Shown piece by piece: positions 43,302 to 52,423 of a stretch of DNA of 64,000 bases. Positions within the stretch are counted from its first letter, which is position 1, and each line of letters begins with the position of its first letter. The position numbers were made by a program, and so were the translations under genes. The DNA comes from Longimicrobiales bacterium (GTDB lineage: Bacteria > Gemmatimonadota > Gemmatimonadetes > Longimicrobiales > Gaopeijiaceae): positions 1 to 64,000 of the forward strand of contig JANQDZ010000007.1 in NCBI GenBank assembly GCA_028278645.1, in the 5' to 3' direction. Below the pieces are notes generated by a model. The model did not search any database and was not told the origin of the DNA. It saw only the letters and a list, made by a program, of their open reading frames with translations.

Positions 43302-43708
43302 TGTTTCTTCTCCTGCAAAGTGCGAAGACCAGAGCTCGGAGAGAGGAACCGGAGGCTCGCCCATACAACTCCGGCAAAGGCCAGGATCCCCAAGCCGAAC
43401 AGCGTCGGGATGAACGAGATGACGAACCCTTCAGCCACCACCTGGGGGGAGATTTCCGGCGCAGCGATGATGGCGTTCAGCGCCAGATAGGTCCCTTGGC
43501 ACTGGCCCAGGAACCCGAGAACAGCAGCTGCTGCTCCCCAAAACAGGACCGGATTGATCCGAGCCTTCGGATCGAGCCCGTTCGTGCCCCGCCCCCGGTT
43601 CACGGCCAAAGCCGCCCTTACGGAGAGGGCCACAACCACCAGGCCCAGGACGGTGAGGGCCGGACCGAACATCCCAGAGAGTCGGATCACGGTCGGGAAG
43701 GCGCTCAT
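43298..43708 (-). CDS. MotA/TolQ/ExbB-like small membrane protein (first copy)
   Basis: 136 aa. Three TMs: GPALTVLGLVVVALSVRAAL, VLFWGAAAAVLGFLGQCQG and SFIPTLFGLGILAFAGVVWA, with the loop LNAIIAAPEISPQVVAEG, nearly the same as in the second copy; the two genes are tandem duplicates. Starts at ATG 43708, sharing one base with the stop of the gene before it. Same family caveats: short, and no ExbD partner seen. Confidence 0.72.
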   Translation of the reverse strand: MSAFPTVIRLSGMFGPALTVLGLVVVALSVRAALAVNRGRGTNGLDPKARINPVLFWGAAAAVLGFLGQCQGTYLALNAIIAAPEISPQVVAEGFVISFIPTLFGLGILAFAGVVWASLRFLSPSSGLRTLQEKKQ

Positions 43709-44451
43709 CACACTCCCTCCAACAGGTTAGCGGCAGCGGCCAGCTCCTGCCGCCTCACCTGTGCCTCGAGGAAGAACCATAGGAAGCCCAAGACAAGGGC
43801 ACCCGACAAGGCGATGACAAGGGTCGCTGCGGCCATGTGGAGCCACCCTACCAGGTGGATCAAGGCTTCTCCCGGTACCGCTCTGATCCGAAGTGCGCTT
43901 CTGTACAATTCGAACCAGAGCCCACCGCCAGCCACCACGATCATGGCTGCGGCCAGGCCCAGGAGTCTGAGAAGGCTGTGCCGACGGGCTGGGCTCCACG
44001 TGTCGCTCCCCCGGAACAGCCGATGGCCCTTTCCAGCGGCGATGACCAACCCGAGCCCAAGGATGGGCATGAGGATCCAAACCAATCCGCTGGCGTCTCT
44101 GTACAGCTCCCCGCGAAACAGGAGACTCCCGGAAGCCACCGTCACGAAGAGCGCCAGAATGACCATGAGCATGCGAGACCAAGGTCCCCGAACCGGTCCA
44201 GAGAGGTTCTCCAAGGATCGTTGGAGTGGGGAATCATGGACCTGGACCAGCTCGATCAACGCTTGATCCGAAAGGTCAAAGTGCTCCAAAACCTCCCGAT
44301 CTGCCTCGTCCGCCGAGAGCCCACGGCCCAGGTACTCCCGGTGGAGGTCCTCCATGTCGGCAGCAAGCTCCAGAAGGATTCTGGATCTGGCTGGCTCCGG
44401 TACATTCAACCGGGCGTCCGCATCCAGAAGCGACTGGGTGAAACGGCTCAT
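43708..44451 (-). CDS. Membrane protein with N-terminal helical domain, PadR-operon partner
   Basis: 247 aa. N-terminal 70 residues are a helical, acidic domain (VPEPARSRILLELAADMEDL ... GLSADEADREVLEHFDLSD) like those of DUF1700/DUF1048-type proteins often encoded after PadR. Then four membrane helices: WSRMLMVILALFVTVASG, LVWILMPILGLGLVIAA, LLGLAAAMIVVAGGGLWF and HMAAATLVIALSGALVLGFL. Its start overlaps the padR stop by 4 bases. Function unknown; it may anchor or regulate the two ExbB-like proteins that follow. Confidence 0.75.
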   Translation of the reverse strand: MSRFTQSLLDADARLNVPEPARSRILLELAADMEDLHREYLGRGLSADEADREVLEHFDLSDQALIELVQVHDSPLQRSLENLSGPVRGPWSRMLMVILALFVTVASGSLLFRGELYRDASGLVWILMPILGLGLVIAAGKGHRLFRGSDTWSPARRHSLLRLLGLAAAMIVVAGGGLWFELYRSALRIRAVPGEALIHLVGWLHMAAATLVIALSGALVLGFLWFFLEAQVRRQELAAAANLLEGV

Positions 44452-44801
44452 GATCCCTCCTCCCGAATGACCTCCGCGAAACAGCCCATGAACCCCTTCC
44501 AGGCTCTTCGAAGATCCCGGAGATACAGTTCGCCATCGCGCGTGAGCTGGTAGCGCTTGCGTTTTCCACGGGCCCCTTCGTCGGACCATGCACCCTCGAT
44601 CAAACCCTCCTTTTCCAGTTTGTGGAGGATCGGATAGAGAGTGCCGTGCTTGAAGCCGAACCGCCCTTCGCTCCTCTCCTCGATGTCCAAGGCCAGCTGA
44701 TAGCCGTGCTTTGGGCCACTTTCCAGGGCAGAGAGGAGCAAAGCCTCGTTGAAATGTTTCGCGAAGCTTTGGGGTCCCAGGCGGGGTTGTTTTGGGGTCA
44801 T
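44448..44801 (-). CDS. PadR-family transcriptional regulator
   Basis: 117 aa. Winged helix with LLLSALESGPKHGYQLALDI, HGTLYPILHKLEKEGLIEG and KRKRYQLTRDGELYL, the classic PadR core. First gene of a four-gene operon (padR, four-TM protein, two ExbB-like proteins), all joined by start/stop overlaps. A long palindrome about 45 bases upstream is the likely operator, so it probably represses its own operon and possibly the divergent DUF5916 gene. Confidence 0.92.
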   Translation of the reverse strand: MTPKQPRLGPQSFAKHFNEALLLSALESGPKHGYQLALDIEERSEGRFGFKHGTLYPILHKLEKEGLIEGAWSDEGARGKRKRYQLTRDGELYLRDLRRAWKGFMGCFAEVIREEGS

Positions 44802-44833
44802 GGTGGCTCGACATCCTACTACGGGTGATTACT

Positions 44834-44864
44834 TAGATCTACGATATATAGAAGATCTATATAT
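44834..44864. promoter_or_regulatory. Palindromic operator between padR and the DUF5916 gene
   Basis: ATATATAGA-AGA-TCTATATAT (44844-44864) is a perfect 9-bp inverted repeat, next to the palindrome TAGATCTA (44834-44841). AT-rich dyads in the intergenic region between PadR and a divergent gene are typical PadR-binding sites. Confidence 0.65.
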
Positions 44865-44952
44865 GTCAACATCAGGTTCCGCCTCCCCTTCCCCAACCCC
44901 CGACGCTATCTTGGCGGACCGTTTGCCTATCCGGGCCAGGAGGCCCTCCTCC

Positions 44953-47247
44953 ATGTCGCGAGCATCAATAAACCACCTCCACCCAACCCCCGACATGATC
45001 CGAAGCAGACCGGCTCTCGCCTTTCCATTCCTCACTCTGAACCTCCTGGTTTCCGTCCTGGTTACACCCCTCGGTGTGGTGGCCCAGCCAGCAAAAGATG
45101 AAGGAGCCCAAACACGGCCCTCCCTTCCGGTGGGCCGCGTTAGCGACGATCTCAGGCTTGACGGTGTCCTGTCGGAGTCGGTCTGGGCTTCCGCCCCAGG
45201 TATTCAAGGGCTCACGATGATCGAGCCTTTCGAGGGGGGTGACCTGAAGGCCGAGACCCGAGTCGTGGCGTTGGCCAGCCCAACAGACCTCTTCATCGGC
45301 GTAGAGGCTCGCGATCCTGATCCCGGTGGGATCGTCAGCACCTCCAAAGCACGAGATCCGGAGCTCCAGGCCGAGGATTACATCAAAATCGTGTTTGACC
45401 CGTTCCTGGATGGACGGACCGGGTACATTTTCGCGTTGAACCCGGGTGGAGCCCGGTACGACGCGCTGGTGGCCCGCAGAGGGGAGGGAGAGGATCCCCA
45501 ATGGGATGCGGTGTGGGAAGCGACCACCTCCCGTGACTCTGGAGGGTGGTACGCGGAGATCAGGATCCCCCTCCAGAGCCTTACCTTCGACGGATCGCTG
45601 GATCGGTGGGGCTTCAACGTCGAACGGCGGGTGGAGCGGCTCCAGGAGGTGAGTCGGTGGGCCAGTCCGTTCAGGGATGCGAAGATCGCCCAAACCAGCC
45701 GGGCTGGTCTCCTCACAAATCTCCCGACCTTCGATACCGGAGCTGGCCTCACCATCAGGCCTGCCATCGTTACGGGTGGGGAGAAGGCCGGAGAGAACGG
45801 GAGCTGGGAGGGGACGTTCGAGCCAAGCCTCGACGTATTCCAGCGGTTGGGTAGCAACAGCACGGCGATGGTGACCGTGAATACCGATTTCGCCGAAACC
45901 GAGGTAGACACCCGCCGGACCAATCTCACCCGGTTTCCCCTCTTCTTCCCCGAAAAGAGGACGTTCTTCCTGGAGGGATCCGACATATTTGATTTCGGGA
46001 TCGGAATGTCTTCCCCCTACCACTCCGACGTGGTCCCGTTCTTCACCAGAAGGATCGGCCTTTTTGAGGGGGAAGCCGTCCCCCTCGAGGCGGGGGGAAA
46101 GGTGTCGGGGAAGGCTGGAAGCACCAACTACGGCGCGTTGGTCACCCGAACCGGAGAGGTGGACGACCTGGTCCCAGGTACGACCATGGCCGCCATGAGG
46201 GTCAGGCAAAACGTCCTGGAAGAATCGAACCTCGGTCTGCTGGCCACCTTCGGGGATCCGTCGGGACTCGAAGGGAGCTACATGGTCGGGGCTGATGCGA
46301 CCTACCAGACGTCGCGTTTGTTTGGCTCGAAGAACCTCATAGCCGGGTTTTGGGGGTTGGTCACGGATCGTGACGGCTTGGACGGTGACAAGACTGCTTT
46401 CGGGGCGAAGGTGGATTACCCAAACGACACCTGGGATGTCGCCCTGACCTTTCTCCGGATCGGGGATGGGTTCGATCCCGCCATGGGTTTTGTTCCGAGA
46501 AGAGGAATCAACAAGCTCTTCGGAGGAATGAGCTTCAAGCTCTACCCGTCTTCGTTGTCCTGGCTGCGGATGATGAACCACCAACTCCGCCCCATGTTGA
46601 TCCTGGACTTGGACGGCGATTGGGAGAGTTATCGGTTCTTCACGGCGCCCATCAACTGGCGACTGGAGAGTGGAGACCGGATCGAGATCAATGTGAACCC
46701 GGAGGGTGAGCGGCTGGACGACCCCTTCGAGATCGCTGACGGTGTGGTGATCGAGCCTGGTTCGTACCACTTCATGAGATATCGCCTGGAATGGGAGATG
46801 GCATCGAAGCGGGCCGTCAGCGGGCAGCTGACGTGGTGGTTCGGATCGTTCTACGATGGATCCCTGGACCAGATAGAGGCCAAGGTCCGGGTCCGACCTT
46901 CCGAGTTGGTGATCTTTGACCTTACCGCCACGCGGAATATCGGGGAACTCGAGGCTGGGGATTTCGACCAGAGTCTTTACGGATTGCGGGTTCTGGCCAA
47001 CTTCTCACCCGACCTGCAACTGACCAGTTTCGTCCAATACGACGATGACTCAAAAAAGCTTGGGACAAACACCCGGCTCCGGTGGACTTTCCATCCCTTG
47101 GGAGACCTCTTCCTGGTCTACAACTACAACGTCATCGACCGGTCGGATGACCCAGACTATCCCGGGAGCAGCATGAATCGACCGAGTCGATGGGCTCTCG
47201 ACGCGACCCAGCTGATGCTGAAGGTCCAGTACGCCCTGAGGTTCTGA
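44953..47247 (+). CDS. DUF5916-type outer-membrane protein with CBM9-like N-terminal domain
   Basis: 764 aa from ATG 44953, chosen for AGGAGG nine bases upstream; ATG 44995 is possible. Signal sequence PALAFPFLTLNLLVSVLV ... VVAQ. Residues about 65-250 form a CBM9-like domain (DDLRLDGVLSESVWASAPGI, YIKIVFDPFLDGRTGYIFAL, GGWYAEIRIPLQSL). The rest matches the DUF5916 pattern (TVNTDFAETEVDTRRTNLTR, FPEKRTFFLEGSDIFDF) and many beta-strands ending LKVQYALRF, as for an outer-membrane barrel. Function unknown. Divergent from the PadR operon across the palindromic operator; 19 bases before the aminotransferase. Confidence 0.88.
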   Translation: MSRASINHLHPTPDMIRSRPALAFPFLTLNLLVSVLVTPLGVVAQPAKDEGAQTRPSLPVGRVSDDLRLDGVLSESVWASAPGIQGLTMIEPFEGGDLKAETRVVALASPTDLFIGVEARDPDPGGIVSTSKARDPELQAEDYIKIVFDPFLDGRTGYIFALNPGGARYDALVARRGEGEDPQWDAVWEATTSRDSGGWYAEIRIPLQSLTFDGSLDRWGFNVERRVERLQEVSRWASPFRDAKIAQTSRAGLLTNLPTFDTGAGLTIRPAIVTGGEKAGENGSWEGTFEPSLDVFQRLGSNSTAMVTVNTDFAETEVDTRRTNLTRFPLFFPEKRTFFLEGSDIFDFGIGMSSPYHSDVVPFFTRRIGLFEGEAVPLEAGGKVSGKAGSTNYGALVTRTGEVDDLVPGTTMAAMRVRQNVLEESNLGLLATFGDPSGLEGSYMVGADATYQTSRLFGSKNLIAGFWGLVTDRDGLDGDKTAFGAKVDYPNDTWDVALTFLRIGDGFDPAMGFVPRRGINKLFGGMSFKLYPSSLSWLRMMNHQLRPMLILDLDGDWESYRFFTAPINWRLESGDRIEINVNPEGERLDDPFEIADGVVIEPGSYHFMRYRLEWEMASKRAVSGQLTWWFGSFYDGSLDQIEAKVRVRPSELVIFDLTATRNIGELEAGDFDQSLYGLRVLANFSPDLQLTSFVQYDDDSKKLGTNTRLRWTFHPLGDLFLVYNYNVIDRSDDPDYPGSSMNRPSRWALDATQLMLKVQYALRF

Positions 47248-47266
47248 CTAAACCCCGGACTTTCCC

Positions 47267-48484
47267 ATGACTCAGGTTTTAGCCCAAGCGCGAGAGACGT
47301 TCCCGGCCACGAAAGACCTAGTCTACCTGGACGCCGCTGCGGTGTCTCTCATTTCGCAGCCGACCTACGAAGCGATCCGAGCGTTTCTGGACATTTGTAT
47401 CGAGCCGGGATCGGCCGACGCTTCGCGGCACCACATGGTCATGGACGAGATGAGAGGCCTGGCCATCGACGAGGCCGCTGCGCTGCTGAACGCGGACCGA
47501 GATCAGATCGCGTTGGTGGAAAGCACAACGCATGGGCTGAACATCGCGGCGAACGCCATACCACTCGAACGGGGCGATCAGGTCCTCATCGCCGACACTG
47601 AGTACCTGCAGGTCTCCATCCCTTGGAAAATGAAGGAAGGATCCATGGGGATCGAGATCGTGCCGGTTCCGACAAGCACAAACGGCTACCTAACGGCTGA
47701 TCACTTTGAAGAAGCCATGACCGAGCGGACACGAGTGGTTTGTGTGTCTTCGGTTCAGTGGTGTTCAGGGAACCGCATCGACCTGAAGGCTTTGGGAGAT
47801 ATGTGCCGAGCCCGAGACGTCTACCTGGTCGTGGACGCGATCCAACACCTGGGCGCGTGTGGCCTGGACGTGCGAGAGACCCCGGTGGATTTCCTGATGG
47901 CAGGCGGCCACAAGTGGCTCAATGCCCCGTTCGGCTGCGGGATCCTCTACGTGTCCCCGAACTGTTTAGGCGAGTTGATGCCAGACAGCTGGGGATACCT
48001 CGCCCTCGAGGATCCTGAGGGCGGCTGGAGCGAGTATTTCCGAAGACCCGACATCAGCCCTTACTCCGATTGGCACTTCAAACAAACCGCCGCAAAGTTC
48101 GAGATCGCCGGTACCTCGAACTACCCCGGAGCCATTGGCCTCGGCGCTTCCTTGGGGCAGATCAACCAGCTCCGGCTCCCGGTCATTCAAGAGCATATCC
48201 TGAGCCTCGGCCAGCAGCTTCGTTCCGGCCTGGAGGAGCTTGGAGCACGGGTCATCTCGCCGGGAGAGAACAATCAGGAGGTCCGCTCGGGCATCACGAT
48301 CTTTCGGATGTACGACTCACCGGAAGAAGATCGGATCCTCCTGGATTCCCTTTTGGAACGTGGGATCTACCTGGCCCAGCGGTACACATCTGGCGTGGGA
48401 GGCCTTCGAGCCTCCACGCACTTCTACAACAACGAAGAGGACGTGGATCGCGTCTTGGAAGCCATCGAGGACCTGACCGGATGA
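47267..48484 (+). CDS. Class V aminotransferase (PLP-dependent)
   Basis: 405 aa. Fold type I with LVYLDAAAVSLIS at the N-terminus, ALVESTTHGLNIAANAI as the cofactor phosphate region, VVDAIQHLGA with the PLP-nitrogen Asp and the His/Gln, and the Schiff-base Lys in GGHKWLNAPFGCGILY. No cysteine-desulfurase loop Cys motif is evident, so isopenicillin-epimerase-like or another aminotransferase/lyase is likelier than IscS. Cytosolic. It precedes the symporter by 8 bases, suggesting joint use of an imported amino acid. Confidence 0.9.
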   Translation: MTQVLAQARETFPATKDLVYLDAAAVSLISQPTYEAIRAFLDICIEPGSADASRHHMVMDEMRGLAIDEAAALLNADRDQIALVESTTHGLNIAANAIPLERGDQVLIADTEYLQVSIPWKMKEGSMGIEIVPVPTSTNGYLTADHFEEAMTERTRVVCVSSVQWCSGNRIDLKALGDMCRARDVYLVVDAIQHLGACGLDVRETPVDFLMAGGHKWLNAPFGCGILYVSPNCLGELMPDSWGYLALEDPEGGWSEYFRRPDISPYSDWHFKQTAAKFEIAGTSNYPGAIGLGASLGQINQLRLPVIQEHILSLGQQLRSGLEELGARVISPGENNQEVRSGITIFRMYDSPEEDRILLDSLLERGIYLAQRYTSGVGGLRASTHFYNNEEDVDRVLEAIEDLTG

Positions 48485-48491
48485 GGGTTCC

Positions 48492-49832
48492 ATGGTGAGG
48501 CGAGAGACCTTCTCCTCACGTCTTTCCCTTCTGGCCACCATGGTGGGGGTGGCCGTGGGCCTCGGGAACGTATGGAGGTTCCCCTACATGGTGGGGAGGT
48601 TCGGAGGCGCCGCTTTTGTCCTCCTCTACCTTCTTTTTGCCCTCCTGATAGGGATCCCGGCCCTCATGGCCGAATGGACCCTGGGTCGGCACACTCAGCG
48701 GGGAACGGTGGGAGCCTTCCATCGGGCGGGCCTCCCCGGCGGTAAGGTCCTCGGATGGCTCTTCTTCTGCACAGTGACGGCAGCCACGGCCTATTACACA
48801 AACGCCATCGGCTGGGTGGTTTTTCACGGGGTTTCCGGGGCTTTGGCTCCCATGGGCACTCCGTTTTCGGGATCCGATATCCTCCCTCCGAACCAAGGAT
48901 TCGACGGGAAATCCCTCCTCCTTCAGCTCGGTCTCACGGGCGCTGTCGTCCTGGCCGCGGTCATGGTTTTGTTGAAGGGCCTTAGATCGGGAATCGAAAA
49001 GGCCAGCACCGTCCTGACCCCCCTGCTCTTCCTCGGCCTCCTCTTGATCATCGCCCGGTCACTCACGCTTCCGGGCGCCGGTGAGGGAGTCCAGTGGTAC
49101 ATCCTCAAATTCCAGCCTTCCGACATAACGCCGACGGTAGCCATGGCCGCCCTGGGTCAGGTCATCTTTTCACTTGCCCTCGGGGGCACGTTCATGGTGG
49201 TGTACGGCTCCTACCTGAACCGAAGCGACCCGCTGGGAAAAAACGCAATCTGGACCGTCGGGGGGGATACTGCGGCCGGCCTGTTGGCAGGGTTGGCAAT
49301 CTTCCCGGCTGTCCTGGCCTTGGGCATGGAGCCGGGCTCCGGGCCGGGCCTGATCTTCGAAACCCTCCCCCAGGTGTTTGGGCAGATCCCAGGGGGTGCG
49401 GTATTCGGAACGGTGTTTTTCGGAGCGTTGGCAGGCGCGGCCTTTCTCTCAGGTGTGGCGGCGTTCGAGGTCCTGATCGCCGGTCTGACCGATAACACTT
49501 CTCTGAGCAGACGTGGCGCCACGTGGGTCATGGCCGGGTCCGTCTTCCTCCTGGCCATACCACCGATGATCAACATGCGGATCTTCGTCCCTTGGGATCT
49601 GGCGTTCGGATCGGGAGCCCAAACCGCTGGGGTCCTGGTTGCGGTCCTGGCGGTGGGATGGGGGATGAAGCGGGCCAATGTGTTCCAGGAATGGATCCAG
49701 AACGGGGCCCCTCCCGGCCGAAGAGACATTTTCCTCTACCATTGGGTGCGCTGGGTAATCCCGCTGGCCATTCTCTCAGTCGGGTCCTGGTGGATCCTAA
49801 CGGAAGTCATTGGAGTCGTGAGCGGCGTATGA
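48492..49832 (+). CDS. Neurotransmitter:sodium symporter (NSS/SNF) family transporter
   Basis: 446 aa with about eleven to twelve TMs. TM1 has the sodium/substrate signature TMVGVAVGLGNVWRFPYM, followed by FVLLYLLFALLIGIPALMAEWTLGR, exactly the SNF start. TM6 and TM8 regions (LGQVIFSLALGGTFMVVYGSY, VAAFEVLIAGLTDN) also fit. It should import an amino acid or amine with Na+. Lies 8 bases after the aminotransferase gene. Its stop overlaps the start of the broken gene downstream. Confidence 0.94.
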   Translation: MVRRETFSSRLSLLATMVGVAVGLGNVWRFPYMVGRFGGAAFVLLYLLFALLIGIPALMAEWTLGRHTQRGTVGAFHRAGLPGGKVLGWLFFCTVTAATAYYTNAIGWVVFHGVSGALAPMGTPFSGSDILPPNQGFDGKSLLLQLGLTGAVVLAAVMVLLKGLRSGIEKASTVLTPLLFLGLLLIIARSLTLPGAGEGVQWYILKFQPSDITPTVAMAALGQVIFSLALGGTFMVVYGSYLNRSDPLGKNAIWTVGGDTAAGLLAGLAIFPAVLALGMEPGSGPGLIFETLPQVFGQIPGGAVFGTVFFGALAGAAFLSGVAAFEVLIAGLTDNTSLSRRGATWVMAGSVFLLAIPPMINMRIFVPWDLAFGSGAQTAGVLVAVLAVGWGMKRANVFQEWIQNGAPPGRRDIFLYHWVRWVIPLAILSVGSWWILTEVIGVVSGV

Positions 49833-50052
49833 AGAGAATCCGGAGTGGTATCGTTGTGGTCCTCCCGTTGGTCCTGGGGAAGGGACGGGACCTCGGCCAT
49901 TGTCGTTGGAGGCGATTATCAGGAGACAGGCCTGCAGTCCGGAACGGTGGCGACCTCTACAGACGGAGGGAGGAACTGGAGCCTTCCTCCAGAACCCCAC
50001 GGGCTGGGCCGTGGGACCGGACGGTCGGGTGGCTCGATTGGTCGTGAGATAG
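49829..50052 (+). pseudogene. Frameshifted remnant of a BNR/YCF48-like repeat protein
   Basis: Pieces of one protein lie in different frames: an ATG-led start coupled to the symporter stop (MKRIRSGIVVVLPLVL), then GTSAIVVGGDYQETG and ATSTDGGRNWSLP in a second frame, then NPTGWAVGPDGRVARLVVR and stop in a third. SxDGGxxW and GWAVGxDG are the BNR/photosystem-II-assembly-factor-like repeat motifs. Most of the internal sequence is missing, so this is an internally deleted, frameshifted gene. Confidence 0.72.
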
Positions 50053-50147
50053 CGGGGGGCCCCGTTGCCTGACCCTCAGGTGGATGTCTATCCTTGGCCC
50101 TCCATCGGTTCAAAAGAGAATCCACACGGATTTTGGAGACCATGACT

Positions 50148-52241
50148 ATGCACACCCGGACTCTCAGCTTCTGCTCGCTGGCCGTTCTGGCCTTTCTGGC
50201 AACAGCCACCACCGCCGCTCAGGGCCAAGACCGTTTGCCTTCGATGCCGGGGTATGCTCGGTACCAGGAAATGGCCCCCAAGATCAGGGGCTCCATGGTG
50301 ACCGGTGCATTGTCGGTGACCTGGGCCGAAAACAGTGAGTCCTTCCAGTACTCCCGGGCCGGACAGAGGTACGAGTACGACGTGAGGACCGGGAGTCTGA
50401 GGACCGTAGAGGGTCAGGCTCAACCTTCTGGAGCCCGAGGCCGGTTTGGAGGCGGGAACCGACCCGCCCGTGGCCGCCAATATGAATCAGCCATGTCTCC
50501 CGACAGCACCCTTCGAGCTTTCTACCGGGACAGGAACCTCTTCATCAGCGCGCCGGACGGAACAGGCGAGATCGCAGTCACCACCGCCGGAAACACGGAG
50601 GAGCGCATCAAGTTCGGGTCGGCAAGTTGGGTTTACGGTGAAGAGCTGAACCAGAACACGGCCATGTGGTGGTCCCCGGACGGAACCAAGTTGGCCTACT
50701 ACGGCTTCGACGAGGGTCCGGTCCAGGATTACTACCTCCAGATGGACCAGACACAGATCCAGAGCAGCCTGGACATTGAAGCTTATCCAAAGGCTGGAGC
50801 ACCGAACCCTGTAGTCGACCTCTTTGTCTACGACCTTGCGACACAGACCTCCACGGAGATCGATGTCCGAGGTGGCAAACCATTCACCAACGACGTCATC
50901 GGCCACTACGTCTACCGGATCGAATGGTCCCCCGACGGGAGCGAGCTGACCCTCCAGAGAACCAACCGACGCCAAAACATCAATGAGTTTTCGGCATGTG
51001 ATCCGGAGTCGGGTGACTGCCGGGTCATCGTCCGGGAGGAATGGCCAGCGAGTTGGGTCATGAATCATCCTCCGCGACGATACCTGGAGGACGGGGAGAG
51101 ATTCCTCTGGATTTCCGAACGGACCGGTTACCGGAACATCTACCTCTATGACCTGAGCGGCGAGCTCCTGGCCACACTCACCGATCACGAATTTGATGTC
51201 GGGAACATCGTTCGCGTCGATGAGGACGGAGGCGTGCTCTACTACATGGCCCGCGATGGCGACAACCACATGAAGATGCAGCTGCACCGTGTGGGCCTGG
51301 ATGGGAGGGGAGACGTAAGGCTGACGGACCCGGCCTATAACCATTCTGTCACGTTATCCCCCGACGGCAACTTCTTCGTTGATGTGGCTCAGACCCATGA
51401 CACCCCACCCTTCTCCCGCCTCATGGACGGGAACGGAGAGGTGGTTGCCGAGTTGGCCGAGAGCGACATGACAGGCTTCGAGGAACTGGGCTTGGAAAAG
51501 GTGGAGATGTTCACATTCCCGGCCGCTGACGGCGTGACTCAGCTTCACGGCATGCTCCACAAGCCTTCGAACTTCGATCCCAGCCAGACCTACCCGATCC
51601 TGGTGAGCGTCTATGCCGGTCCAGGGTCCACCGGAGCGCGGGAGACTTTCACACTTCCCAACGCCCTCACCGAATACGGCTTCCTCGTTGTAACCATGGA
51701 TTCCAGGAGCGCTTCAGGCCGGGGCAAACGTTTCCTCGACGCCATCTATTTGAAGCTCAGCACCCTGGAAATCGACGATCAAGCAGCGGGGATACGGAGC
51801 CTCTGGGACCGGCCCTATGTGGAGCCGGGCCGAGCCGGGATATATGGGACGTCCTACGGGGGAACCGCTTCCTCAATGGCCCTCCTTCGGAATCCGGACG
51901 TATTCCAGGCGGCGGCAGCCTCATCGGCCGTGACGGACTGGCGGAATTACGATTCCATCTATACCGAACGGTATATGTGGATCCCCCAGGAAAACCAGGA
52001 GGGATACGACGCCGGATCGGCCATGCTCTGGGCGGAGAAGCTGGATGGGGATCTCATGCTCTTCTTCGGCACCGCCGACAACAACGTCCACCCATCCAAC
52101 ACCCTCCAGCTCATCGCTGCCCTGCAAGAAGCCGGAAAGCACTTCGAGGTCCAGGTCGGGCCTGACCGGGGACACGCCGGCCTCAACCGCGATCGGATGA
52201 TGGAGTTCTTCATCGAAAGCCTGGTGTTGGACTGGAAATAA
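50148..52241 (+). CDS. S9 family peptidase, dipeptidyl-peptidase IV-like
   Basis: 697 aa from ATG 50148 (GGAG nine bases upstream); the in-frame ATG at 50142 sits too near that site. Signal peptide TLSFCSLAVLAFLATATTAA. An eight-blade-type N-terminal region contains WSPDGTKLAYYGFDEG and EWSPDGSELTLQRTNR. The C-terminal hydrolase has nucleophile Ser near 569 in YGTSYGG, Asp near 643 in FGTADNNVHPSN and His near 675 in DRGHAGLN. Removes dipeptides from peptide N-termini in the periplasm. Second secreted S9 enzyme in the window. Confidence 0.94.
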   Translation: MHTRTLSFCSLAVLAFLATATTAAQGQDRLPSMPGYARYQEMAPKIRGSMVTGALSVTWAENSESFQYSRAGQRYEYDVRTGSLRTVEGQAQPSGARGRFGGGNRPARGRQYESAMSPDSTLRAFYRDRNLFISAPDGTGEIAVTTAGNTEERIKFGSASWVYGEELNQNTAMWWSPDGTKLAYYGFDEGPVQDYYLQMDQTQIQSSLDIEAYPKAGAPNPVVDLFVYDLATQTSTEIDVRGGKPFTNDVIGHYVYRIEWSPDGSELTLQRTNRRQNINEFSACDPESGDCRVIVREEWPASWVMNHPPRRYLEDGERFLWISERTGYRNIYLYDLSGELLATLTDHEFDVGNIVRVDEDGGVLYYMARDGDNHMKMQLHRVGLDGRGDVRLTDPAYNHSVTLSPDGNFFVDVAQTHDTPPFSRLMDGNGEVVAELAESDMTGFEELGLEKVEMFTFPAADGVTQLHGMLHKPSNFDPSQTYPILVSVYAGPGSTGARETFTLPNALTEYGFLVVTMDSRSASGRGKRFLDAIYLKLSTLEIDDQAAGIRSLWDRPYVEPGRAGIYGTSYGGTASSMALLRNPDVFQAAAASSAVTDWRNYDSIYTERYMWIPQENQEGYDAGSAMLWAEKLDGDLMLFFGTADNNVHPSNTLQLIAALQEAGKHFEVQVGPDRGHAGLNRDRMMEFFIESLVLDWK

Positions 52242-52423
52242 ACATACGTTTCCAGGAGAGAAGAAAACTCTTGGGAGTCGGGAAAAAAGGGGAATATATT
52301 TGAAGTAGGGCCCGGACGGCCGGCCCAAAGCCCTCCGGGCCCCTTCACGCCGATGAGTGTGTAGTCCCTCAGAAGTCCCGAGTAGCCTCCCAACAGTCTT
52401 TTCCTGAATCCTGGAAGGTCTCC

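Noticed and set aside
44965-46770. 601-aa frame on the minus strand
   Set aside because: Antisense to the DUF5916 gene; no motifs.
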